A DNA stretch of 64,000 nt from Stercorarius parasiticus. Its lineage: Eukaryota; Chordata; Aves; Charadriiformes; Stercorariidae. The position numbers and the translations under genes were made by a program. Of the stretch, positions 1 to 12,300 are shown in pieces (the first letter of the stretch is position 1; each line of letters starts with the position of its first letter). The notes below the pieces were generated by a model. The model ran no database searches. It saw nothing but the letters and a program-made list of their open reading frames with translations, and was not told where the DNA came from. The DNA is taken from the NCBI GenBank assembly GCA_013396915.1, contig VWZL01000522.1:124173-188172 (forward strand), written 5' to 3'.

Positions 1-1342
1 TCTGCTCTTCTCGCTTCTGTGACTATGTTACTGAGTTAATTCAGGAAGCTGAATCAGCTTACTGCTCGTGCAAGCGCCATTCCTGCTGCATGGGATGTGG
101 TAGAAGTTCAGGGGAAAGAAAACAGTAGTCCCCCTTCAGACTGGCTGAAACTTTCAGGGATCACTACCCTGACAGGCGTTTAGCATAGGGTAGCTGCTTG
201 TGCAACAGCAGTTACTGAGAAAGAAGCTGCGGAGATGTTAATTACAAGGTGAAAGTATTTCCTGGTAACTTGTTTGTGGAATTTAGACTGTAGCTTCTAG
301 GCTGCTTTAAAACAGAACAGGTTTTGTAGTGAAGTGAAATGTTTCCAAGAATGAGAATGCCCAGAGGATTTGAATAGGGCTGTTCACCTGACTGAACTCC
401 TCGGTTTAGGACATCTTTATCTTGTTGCATGTTTCACAGTTGAATTGTGTGCTACTTTTTGATGAACTGAGAATACCCCTTGTTTTCCTCCACCCATACC
501 CTTTGCAATGTGTGGTTTTGTGTGGTTTTTTTTTTTTTTGCCTTTTCATCTTGCATGTTCAGTATCCCCCACCCAGAGGGCAAATCTAGATCCAATTTAC
601 TAGAGGGGTGATGGAGGACATGTCATGGGACAGCAAGTCCCCATGATTCTGGCTGGTAAATGGGAAAGTACAGTAAGGGAATTGAAAGCTTTTTATTACC
701 AAACCTGTAATTTTTCTCCCCTCAACTTTCCATCAGCAGGGCCTTCTTTTACTCTTATTGCTTCACCTGCTGCTTTCATGTCGGTTATCCACTCCCTCAC
801 TGCACCTCTGTTCTTCTCTGCACTGATCAATGCTTCCACTCATTTTCTCACTCATTGGTGAAACCTCTATGACTTTAGGCATTTTTTTTTTTTTAAATTC
901 TTCCACCTTATGTTTAGAGGATTCTTTTGAAAATGCCTGAAGCTAAGCAGGCTGAAGCCCATTGTTTGCCAAACATGGGTTACATAATTCCTGTCATTCA
1001 GCTTTCCTCAAATGAACAGGTCCTAGGTCCTGGTGTTTTGTCAAAATAATACATCAGTAGGTAAAATGATGACTTGCTTAGCAGTTATTCTTGAATTTCT
1101 GCAAAGATTTGTTTTGCCTTTTAGAAATTTGTTGGCTTTCTCCATCATTTGAAGAAATTTTGAAGGGTGGCAATTTTAAGTAATATATGTGGTGGTGGTG
1201 TGGGGTTTTTCTTGTTTGTTTGTTTTTAAATCTATAAATGAGAGAGGGGTAAAGGCAGTTTTACAGACCTTCCTAACTACAGAAGTTATTTTCTGATGTC
1301 CTCAATTAATATCTAGCCTTGTTTTTTCCTCTTGTTTTGCAG
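1..1342 (+). other. MED15: MED15 intron (upstream part)
   Basis: AT-rich intron leading to the acceptor at 1343, with T-runs at 526-539 and 879-894. No exon encoding the MED15 N-terminus (MDVSG...) was seen, so it lies left of the window. Confidence 0.7.
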
Positions 1343-1430
1343 TGATGACGCTATGAGGAAGGCTGGTGTTGCTCATAATAAATCCAGCAAAGATATGGAG
1401 AGTCATGTATTTATGAAGGCCAAAACAAGG
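1343..1430 (+). CDS. MED15: MED15 exon, KIX domain part 1
   Basis: Acceptor ttttgcag, donor gtaaag. The first base completes a split codon from an upstream exon outside the window. It encodes DDAMRKAGVAHNKSSKDMES and HVFMKAKTR, part of the KIX three-helix bundle that contacts activators. Confidence 0.93.
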
Positions 1431-4400
1431 GTAAAGTATCTCTATTTGTTTCCAGAAGTTACTGGAGTATCAAAAGAAATTTGGAACAACCCGCAGAAAT
1501 AGCAAACTCAATGCATTTAGTTAACTGTCTCTGTTTAAGAGTACATAGTTATGCAAAATTTTTAATTTGTATGTGCTTCTTTTACCCTGAGGGGGAGTGA
1601 GGTGTTTTCCATCCAATATATGCATCAAACTGGACTTCAGTCCAAGATATCTGCAGCACTTAATGCGTATGTGGGACCACACTTAATTCTTATCCAAAGA
1701 CTTGGGTGTAGTGAATTGCATAGAATTTCCTTTATTTACGTGTAGCACCATTCCTTATGACCAGTTTGGTGTCAGGAGAGACTAAGATATCAATGAAAAG
1801 GCTGTGTCAGGTGTAAGACCAAGGGAAGTGCTGTGGTCTCTCTGAAAGTCTGGTTATCAGGTACAATTCTAGACTCTACCCAAATGTAAACTTCTTTCCT
1901 GGAGCTGTGTTAGAAGAAACTGGATACTGTTGGCTGTCTCCAAATAAGCCAATTTTGAGATAAAACTTCTCTTGGTCAAAGTTTTGTAATGACGATGTCA
2001 CAAACTTATGTCATCCTCACTGGTCAGTTGGTGTTTCATGGGCAGGAAGGCTGTCTCAGCCCTGTGCAGTTTCTCTTACACGTGATGAAGCACCCTAATA
2101 AAATGCTGCAAAGAATATTTGTCTTTTCACTTCTGATGCTTCTATCATATGTTAGTCTTTAAAGTTGTGAACTTGTAGTTGTAATACTAACTTAGCTTAA
2201 AAAAAGTTCTTGTAGTATGAATGTGACATAGTTGGAAGAACTAAAGTCAGTCAGTGTACCACGTAAGCAGGTTCAATCCTTAAGAAAAAAGGAATTAGAG
2301 TGGATAAGAAGTGGAAAATGGATGTATTGGTTTATAATTATGTTCACATATTGTGATCCTGGTATTGTGACTGTCACAAAGGTTCTTTCCAGTGAACTTT
2401 GTGGTTTCCTGTCCTTCTTGTACCATCAACCACAATGACCTATTAATAAGAATATTGTCATTCAGTTAATGAACAGGCTGTTCCTTGCAAGAGAGCTGCT
2501 CTGAAAAGTCCACAGACATTGTAAAGTAAATATGTTATGTTGAGGAAGAATACTGAAGAACCAGAAGGTCCGGGTTGCAATGTTTTTATTTCCTATACTA
2601 AAATACTAATTTTTTCACCTTTAGGAGGAATATCTTTCTCTTGTGGCCAGACTTATTATCCATTTTCGAGATATTCGTAAGTAATTGTTTTTGTTTGGCT
2701 TTTTCTTTTTCCCCCTCAGTAATGGGATTGCTCATCCCCTCCTCCCAAAAAAGTAAATTTTAGGGTTTGTGTGTGTGGTTCTGCATGTGACAAGTTGCTT
2801 TAAAATATTTTTCTTGTAATATACATGCTTAATTTTTAAGTACTGTTTCTTTTACACATCTGTCAATAATTGAAAAGTCTTTGAGAAATTATTTAAGCTT
2901 GCTACTTTTTCCACCTTCCTAATTTTTTCCTGTATTTTTGCTTTCTTAACATTGTTTATGTAGCATTCTGGTTACCAAAGTGGCTTAGATTAATGTGTTT
3001 TGTTAGAACTACAGTAGACTGATTTTTGAAATTTTTAAAATTATTATGTGAATATATTTCCTGTAGAGAATATATCTGAAGGGCTAAATTTACGTGTGAC
3101 AAGATTAACAAAGGTAATTCATTATTCTTCCTTTGCAGACNATAGCTTAGAAATCAGGGCTGTGGTGTACTAAGAATAAGAAGGCTGTGGATTCCCTAGC
3201 TGGAATATTAAGTGCTGATGGAAGAGACAAAAGGTGGCATGGTAGTCTTGGAGTTGTTCAGTGATGAGGGTGACAGGCTTGGACAGTGCTTTGTATGTAA
3301 CACAGGAGACTTGTTTGCTTGTTTGTACTTTTGTTAGCTCACAACACTAAGATTCTTGAAAGAACAGGAGTTCTGCTGAGCAGTCCAGGTTTCTCCTTGT
3401 TACCAGCTTTGGGTTCCTCATTGTGTTGCAGCAGAGGCACACATGTTTGTTGGGTGTACGCAGTCTGCCATTTGACTGAGGTTAAATCTGATCATGCCTT
3501 CTGCCTCTGTGCTAATTCTTACAGCTGTGTATGTTAGGAACATAGTATGATCCTTTATTTTTATCCCTCTGTAGGCTAAATATGCAGTGTCCGTGATTGA
3601 TTGTAATATCCAGCCTAGACACTTGGAAATCATTTTATAAGTATTCTTAAGAAGGACGGGGTGTTGCGTTCTTTACCTGATTAATATTGCTTCTGCGCCC
3701 CATGTTGTGTTTTGCCCTCTTGAATTGCCATTCCCTTGTTGACTTCTCTTTTCTGAGTGCCCAGGATTCAGATTATGACAATTATCTTGAAAGGCGTTGA
3801 TTTTATCCACTGCATAAGAAATGTGATGTTATGGGGGAGCTGTATAGCAAAGTACTTCCTCTGGTCTGAGCACTGCTTCTCCATGTTGACCTCAGGAGGA
3901 ACAGGCTATTTGGATCCACAGTGGGACACTCCTCTTGATTTTTGAGGTTACGAGCTGTATATCCTCATGGAGTTTTCTTGGCGGCTGGTTTTGACTTGCA
4001 TGTAAATTCAGAGGTGGCTAATAAGTTCCTTTTCTCTAATATATTTAGAATCTATTTGGAACTTTGCCAATCTGAAGCAATTGAAATAATCTCCACTCTG
4101 TTTACAGAGAAGGAGAGATGTGCCAGAAGCCTCTTGTGGTCTCACAGGCAGAGCAGTGAATGTTAGATTCTTGGGGTGTTGCATCTAGTCATGGTTTGAA
4201 GCTGACAGATCAGAGAGTGGATGATGGAGAACAGAGGATTTTGGGGAGGCTGGCTGCATATTGGTAACTATTTTCTTTGTAGATCCAATGAATGCCCTGC
4301 AGAATCTAACTGGGGGTCCCCCAGCAGGGGCGCCTGGAATGGGCATGGCTTCCCGAGCTCAAGGAGCACCAATGAGTGGGATGAGTGGCCTTGGTCCAAT

Positions 4401-6347
4401 GGGACAACAGATGAGTCTTCCAGGGCAGCAGCAGCCTCCTGGAACCTCGGGAATGGCCCCTCATGGTATGCCTGGTGTCTCTGCAGCTACTCAGCCAAGT
4501 AAGTGCTTGGTTTGCTTCAACCACTGAAATTGTTAGATCAGCTTTTCAGTACATAAATCTCTTCCACAAGGAAGGGGTGCTGAAGAGGTTTCATACTTCT
4601 GGCTAAATCATCCAAGTGAACTGCAGGAAGAATTGATTTCAAATACTGCTACCTAATGGGATAAATGTATTCCAGTCTAGCTGTTTTATGAGAAAATGCT
4701 TCATTCATCCTACTAGATGTCAACATCACAACTTTGTTTTTGTAGAGCTCACCCATGTTTTCTAAGGGTGCGGTGCTTCCTGCTGGTGACCTCTGTGCAT
4801 ATTTCCTCCTGCACATTTTTACATTCTTTACCTAGGTTGCTGAGTCAATATAGGCAGTGAGAATTAGAGGTTGGTAGTAGGAAGTGTCATTAATTCTGCT
4901 GCTAATGTGCCTCATCCATTTGGGGAAGGAAAAGTATATGCTTTTAACAAATAATATTAATGTACTTTAGGCATTATCTTCAATTGTTACGAGTTATACT
5001 GGGTAACAGTCTCTCGCACTGTTCAGGTCTCATGTTTTAAGTACAGTCTACCTTCTTTTTAGCCCAACTTCAGCTTCAGCAGATAGCTCAGCAGCAACAG
5101 CAGCAGCAGCAACAATTCCAGCAGCAGCAGGTGGCTTTGCAGCAGCAGCAATTCCAAGCCCAGCAGTCAGCCATGCAACAGCAGTTTCAGGTCCAGCAGC
5201 AGCAGGCGGCAGCAGCTGCAGCGGCCCAGCAGCAGCAGCAGCAACAGCAGCAGTTGCAAGCCGTCCAGCAGCAGCAACAGCACATGCTGAAACTGCAGAT
5301 GCAGCAGCAGCAAAACCAACAGCAGGTGATGGCAAACAACTACAATGGCAATTGAGGTGATCTGTGGTCAGTTACTTGTCAAGTGAGGCTTGGCTTGCGT
5401 GGAAGTACTTAATGTCAGCTCTGCCAGTTATTAATGCGTTTCCACTTTAGGGTAGGACTTCAGTTTAGACTAGCAAGTTAATTGGCAATGATATATTACA
5501 TTCCAGAGGAAAGGCTTAACAGTCATTTGGTTGCTTTCTTCTGTCATAGCAATAGAGAATTAAAACCTTTGTCTCTTTAAATACCTGTGATATTTAAAGA
5601 GATATTAAAGATACTAAAGATGTCTTTAAATGTATCTGATAAATATCAGGATAATCTTTCATTCTAAGAAAAGGGATGTGGGAAGGAACCAAAAGCACTC
5701 TAGAAATAGTGGCTGTTTTGTCGTTGTGTGAATTATACATTGCCGCTTTAAAAAAATGTATCATCCTTAGGCACAAAAGCAGAAGAGGAAACTTCAGCTG
5801 TCATGTTTTAGTGCAGTTTCTGGTAAATAGTGATGCTGATGCAGGCTGCTTACATTTGAAGAAGTGCTTTTGAGCCCATTTGTACAGGGGAAGCTGATGG
5901 ACTTCATCTTTGCTTTTGAAAACTGTTTTAGTAGCAAGACAAGCTTGTAATATTGAAACCATGGGATGTGTGCTATGTAGAGTTGAGATACATGAAAAGT
6001 GAGTGGGTAAAAAGTTTGGGCTTTCCCTTTGGGCTTAAAACCTCAGGCTGGTGTATTAGGATTCTGTTTGCTCTTGGTTTATGCTATAAAAATAAGGCTG
6101 CTATCGCGTTGCTGGAAGCTTTAGCAATCTGGCTTTTCCTGCTTTTCAGATGCAACAGCAACAGCAGCAGCAGCAACTGCAGCGAATTGCCCAAATGCAG
6201 CAGCTGCAGGCAGCACAGGCTATGCAGGCACAACAGCAGCAGCAGCAACAGCAGCAGCAACAACAACAGCAACAAATACCACAACAACAAATACAGCAAC
6301 AGCCACCTCAACAAGTAATGCAACAGCAGATGCAACAGATGCAGCAG

Positions 6348-6386
<39 letters not shown>

Positions 6387-9300
6387 GTTGCTCAGGCACA
6401 ACAGTCTCAGCTGCCACCACAATCCCAGCCTCAACCTCAGCCCATGGTATCTCAGCCACAGGCAATCTCAGGACAAATTCCTAGTCAGGTTATGCCTGTT
6501 ACTCTTACGCCCCAGCAATTAAAAGCAATGCAGGTAAGGGCTAGTGACGAGCTGATTGTTGGTTCATTATGATCCTCTAGAGAAATAAAAAAAAAAAAAA
6601 ATCTTTAACTTTTGCTAATAATGAAGTAGGAAAAAACATAGTTTAAGAGATCTGTAGTTAGCGTGTTATGAGTATGGAGACTTTAAAGGTTTATGTCTGG
6701 GCTTGCTGGTAGAGAACAGTTTTGTGCCTTAAGAATAGGACTTCTGGAAATCTGTGAAAACCCATTTATGAAGCTAGTATTTAAAAATAATTTCTTGTCT
6801 TACTCTTGAATGGACAAGGAAAAAAAAGAAAAAGAAATAAACTCTGGTTAAAGGAAATATCACCTCCATGATGTTTGCTGTTCTAGGACATGAGCAAATG
6901 CTTTGAAGTGCCTAGTACATGTGACTGGAGCCAATGTTGGCTCTCTAGCATGCTGGCTTTTCTTCTGCTGCCGTGTTTAGAGTTTTTGGTCAAAGGGTAA
7001 GATACCATGCCTTGAAGAGAATGTGAACAAGACAATAGTTTTACAGTGTTGAACCTCTTGCTGGGTCATCCTCTTGATGGTGCAGCTTTTTGAACTGTTG
7101 CATTACAGTCAGTTTTTTCTGTGCTGTTGAGCAAAAGCTCAGATGTAATCCCAAGATCTGCTTTTCTTTGGGCCTTGCTGGGAAGGAGTGTCAGCCATAC
7201 CTGAGAAATTATTCAGCTCACGTGCATGAGTTAATATCCACTGTGTGCTTCTGCTAGCTAAGCTAGGACTAGTGAGATGTCATGTTCATCACGCTGACAG
7301 TCATAATGAATGTATAGACATTTGAAATGTTGGTCATTGGTAGGCGCTTAATACAGCGTGCTTGAGGGAAATCAATAGTTATGTGGTTAACTATGTTTGC
7401 CAGAAAGTTGAAATATCTAGTATTGTTATAGGAAGACCTGATAGAACCGGGAAGAAGTTGCAAGAAGAAATCAAATCTTGGGTGCACAGTCCGTAGGAAG
7501 ACTGTTCCAAATGTTAGAAACATCGGAACTTGTTTTCATAAAGAAAGTTCAAAAAGTCTTTGGAAAGAGTATGTATGTGAGGCTGATCTTGTCTCCATAT
7601 CCCTTTTGAGTGTAGTCAGTGTAGTTGTAATAGAAGTGTCGTGCCCTAATCAGGTACATATGTTTACTTCATTCTTCCTTTTTGTACTCAAGGTAAGAGC
7701 TCAGCTGGTCCAGCAGCAGCAGGCAGCGGCAGCAGTGCAGGCAGCTCAGGCCCAAGCTGCTCAGATGGGAGCTTCAGGGCAGGTAAGGACCCAGGAGCCA
7801 GTGTCACTAATCACAAGCCTGTAACAAGTGCATGCTAGAGACTAGCATGGAGATGGGTTTCTGGTGGCTTTCTGATGAGGGGGTCTAACATTGGTCCATC
7901 CCCTTTATAAAGGGTATATGGGCTTTTATGCTGTTTCTCCTTTGCCTGGAGTCAGAGGCAGGATTTCGTTGACAACCTCTCTGTGCATGCTCTCTGTCTC
8001 AAGTAGGTAAGATTGTTGCCTGTACCGACACAGGAATGCACAATCAATAAGACGGCCTACTGTGGTCGCACTACAAGTCTGAGTGTTGGTACCTGGAGTG
8101 TATCACCTCTTCTTTTGTTAAACTTTCTTAGATGACTGCTTTGTTGTGTAAACTGATTTCTGTACTGTGAATCTTTGCCTGCTATCTTTACTCACATGTG
8201 ATTTACCTTCCATCTCTATGTATCAACCATAAAAATAGTATAGACAGTGAAATCTCTTTGCACTCCCCTCTTGTTCCTTTCATCTTTTGTTCTTCTGAGT
8301 GAAATGGGCAGTAGATATAGATTGCTCTTGTTCTGGATGTGAATTGTGAAGAAAAAATGGCATGTGTCACAAGTGCAGAGTTACATTAAAAAAAAAAAGT
8401 GCTGAGTGAAAGCTTATTGTCTAACACAATTTTCTTATCCTGCAATACACTTGTAGCCCCAGTGATTGTTCCTTGATGTGTGTCTGGTATGAAGGAGACA
8501 TGGGGAAAAAAAATTGGGAATGGCTTGAGCTGAACCTCTCATCCCATTTTCCACAAGAATATGAAATAGTCTTTCGTGGCTTACCTCTGTAGTGTTTCAT
8601 ATTGAGGCATTTTACAGTCATGGGTAAGTACAATTATCACCACTTTGTAGATGAAGAGACTGGAGCAGACAGGTGAAATGAGGATTAATGGCAGAGTTCT
8701 TTTCATATACCCAGACATTCCATGTCTACATGCGCCATTTCCCCTTCAGCACACAAGTAATATTATAGATGTAGTGAGACATTTGGAAGCTTTTTACATG
8801 GACCGTGGTAACAATTGGTTCTTCAAGATGCATCTCCCGGACCTGTATCAGGAATAGTGCCTTGTACCATCATTGTACATCCTTGTTGGTGGCTAAGTTC
8901 TGTTTCTGTATTGGTCCTTTTGCTTGTGTCAACATAACACAGGATGTGAAAGTTGAGCAGTGGTAAGTACAGTTGGTACAATACTGGCAGCGATGCAGAA
9001 TTCTCTTTCTACAGTTGAAATGTGAATTAAAACTCCTGTTTATTTCTTAAATAATTTCCAGGTGGGAGCTGCAGGGACTTAGGCTGACTGGAAGGAGACT
9101 CTGACTTTTTTCTTTTTACTAACTTAATGGTGCTCTTTCAACTCCTAAGCAGATGGATTGTGCTTATGTAGAGTCAACTTAATTCTTGCCCCATTTAGTG
9201 AATTCATATGCCAGTGGCTTAACAGCATGGTGCATTTGAAAAGTTCGGGGTGATAAGATGGTTGACAGTGGGTTTTGTATTACAGCTTTATTCAGACATG

Positions 9301-12300
9301 TAGTGGACTCAGGGATTGCTCATTATCTGTCATGGATGGAGTTTAGAAAATTCCACCTACAGACTTTACTCCATTTGTGTTCATGCCATTGCAATATGAG
9401 TCCACTAAAATTCATTTAACACTGTGAAGTCCAATAATTAAATGGGTTTCTTGTACTTGTGTAAATATTCTCTGTATATAACATTTAGTTTTAAGATTGT
9501 GGTTGTGTACAGTATTACAATGCAGCTTCAGTATTGAGATTGTATATGGAATTTCTTTAATTTATAAGAAGTTTCTTTTAAGAGTAGATTTTGGGTTGTA
9601 TTTAGTAAATTTTTCACTAGCGCCAGCATTTTTAATAAATCTGCCTTGATTTCTTCATTTGGTTCAGGGAAGCTTTTGTTATAAACAAACCCTATCCTAA
9701 TCTTTGCTTGTTACATTTAAACTTAATCTCTAGGGGCTTTCAAACTGGGAATTTTGGTTGCTATGGCTGTGTTTTTCCTTTTCCGCAAAGTTTCTGTTCA
9801 TCCTTCCTACATAAAAGTAAAAGCAATCCCAGGTTTAAACATGGATCCACCTGAGTTTTGAAGTTCTTCTCTGAAGTTGTAAAGACACTATGCTTGTCAA
9901 TGTTCCCCTGCTTGGGTGTCTAGTCCTTGTGAGCATGTAACTCACAGGTGAAGCTGATAAGTAAAGTAAGTAGTGTCCTAGTGACCACAGAGTGTTACAC
10001 AAGTGCTTGCAGCACCAAGAGAAAATCTGTAATGAACTGGAGTTAAGTACCAATAAAGTTTAAATCACTGTTCTGGTGCAACTCCTTCAGGTGCTCAGAA
10101 TGCAGATTGGCTGTTGCTTTTTGAAAATCAGAGCTGTCATTAGTGGAGTGACAGTGGCACAGTACTTATATATGCTTACAAGAGGCTGCATATTTTTGGA
10201 ATTCTGAATCTTTGGATTTTAGGTGAAAGAAAATTACAGGTTCAGGATTCTAATTGTTGTATTCCACTTCATTTTTATCAAATAATGGGTTTTGTATCTT
10301 ATGGTGGAGGTAGACTCTCTTCCTCTGCTTGCCCTCTGTTTTTATGGGGTAAAATTCTTGATTCTGTAAGTTGAGATAAATCGATTTCACTTGCGGAGGA
10401 GGATTTGCCTTCAGTTTAAATCTTTTTCAAAAGTACTTGAACACTTCTGGTTGTCTTCTGGTTTTAGACTGACAAAAACTCTTTCATTAATATATTGCTT
10501 TGCATAAAACAGGTGCAATCTTGGGAACCCCCTTTCCTGAGTCCTTTGTCACAAGGTCACAGGTTTCATAAACGTAAATCAGCTGGAGAACAGGAAAAAT
10601 AGACTACTTTTGTTAAGAGAGTGGAATTTGTGTCATTTTATATGTACACTTCCTTTCCAAAGCACACATTTCAAAGGACAAAAAATCAAAAGCAAAAACC
10701 AAACACGTGCATACGTGTTTGACCAACCACAAAACAACAAACAGCTGAAAGCCTTTGAATTGGAGTTTGTTATGTGCGTGTTCAGTGGTTTGCTAGGCAC
10801 TTAAACTGTCAATATGCTTCTAATTTCCTTGACCTCGGAGGAAATAATCTGAATCTTCACACTTTGGTGGTGTGGCATGAAAAACAGGTCCAAGATGGGA
10901 CACGTGGGTCGCCATAACATCCCTGGGATTTCACACACCCCAGACATCCATGTGCATTCACGAGGGTCTAAGATGGGGTGATTGTGCCTGGAAGGATATG
11001 TTTATTTTTTTTTCTAGCAATGTCCCTTTTTTTTTTTCCCCTTTCTCTTTTTTGTTAGGGTTGTGTTGCTTCACCAGCTCTCATGTTGATACTGTAGCTC
11101 TTCACTGCACTTTGTAGCATCCACCTGTGCTTTGTGCCAGTGCTGGGTCGTTGCGTTTGCTTGTGGTGGCTGTTGCATGCTGTGTGTGTACATACGCATG
11201 TGTGTATGATGTCTGAAGTGCTCTCATTTGTTGCCCTTTTGAAATCCTGTCTCTGACCATCCCTCTTTGCCTGGATGGAAAGGGACTGCATTGCTCTGAT
11301 GTTGTGAACTAACAGCTGTGCTGAATTTGACACTATTTTCTTTATCAGTTATTGCTTTCCTTTTTCAGTCTTGCTATGTTGTATTTAATTTTATTTATTT
11401 TTAACAATTGTAAGCACATGCATTCTCTGACTTTCTAGAGACGTGTTGCTGGCTGCTTCAGTCCATTTACATAGAACACTGAGCAAGAATGCCCCAAACC
11501 ATTTACTGAAAGGAAACTTCATTGACTCATAGGTTAGTTAGGGCCTGTGTAGGTTCGTTGGTAATATGTATGCTGGAAAAAAAAGTAGCCCAGAGAACTT
11601 TACTGTAGATCTTTGAAGTACCAAACAGAAGTTCTTTTACTGATAAGTGAATCTGCCCAAATACTACCTCAAAAATATGCTATATTTTCTGTAAATTCTC
11701 AGCATATATGGTGTAATATCAAATTTTAAGTAAGAGAGAGCTATACAGATATGTATGATTAAATCTGTGTGGCTCATGCAGGCTGATGGTTCTGAAAGGC
11801 ACTTCTAGACACTGCAGTAGTCCTAATACTATTTTAAAATACAATTGATTCTAATGCTAACCTTCATCATTTGTCCTAAATGATTGTACTTCAGGGTGTG
11901 CTCAGTGTATACATCAGAAGAATCAAATAGTGCATGAATTAGCTTGAGGCAGATTGTGGACTCAGAATCTTTTAGCACAGTTTAGTAATAGAGGAATGGG
12001 TGTTTGTCAAAATGATGGAAATTACAAGGTAATATTTGACTTATTCTGTGGGTTATAAAAGGAAGGAAATAGCTTTTTCAAACCCAGAAGTACTTTTTGT
12101 TGTCTTTGGCATTGTTATACTGTCGTAGGATAGGTTGGTCTGAAATTTGCTCACTGTGGAGCATTCCTACTGATAGTTGCTGTTGAACTGTCTAACAAAT
12201 TCTTTTTCAATGAAATATGCAAAAATATGCAAATACTGCTAAATTCTTTGAGTCCACAGTGGGGGAAAGCACATCAGAAACCTATGGCATTATGTACTTT

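Noticed and set aside
3066..3112. Exon-like segment between tttcctgtag and aaag|gtaatt in the MED15 KIX-proximal intron
   Set aside because: It has stops in the frame required by the neighbouring exons and does not encode NKKSQASVSD.
5048..5335. Alanine-rich 95-codon - strand frame
   Set aside because: Complement of the first Gln-rich MED15 exon; no splice or start support.
6084..6434. Long - strand frame rich in leucine opposite the MED15 poly-Q exon
   Set aside because: It is the complement of CAG/CAA codons; the + strand frame has splice borders and homology.
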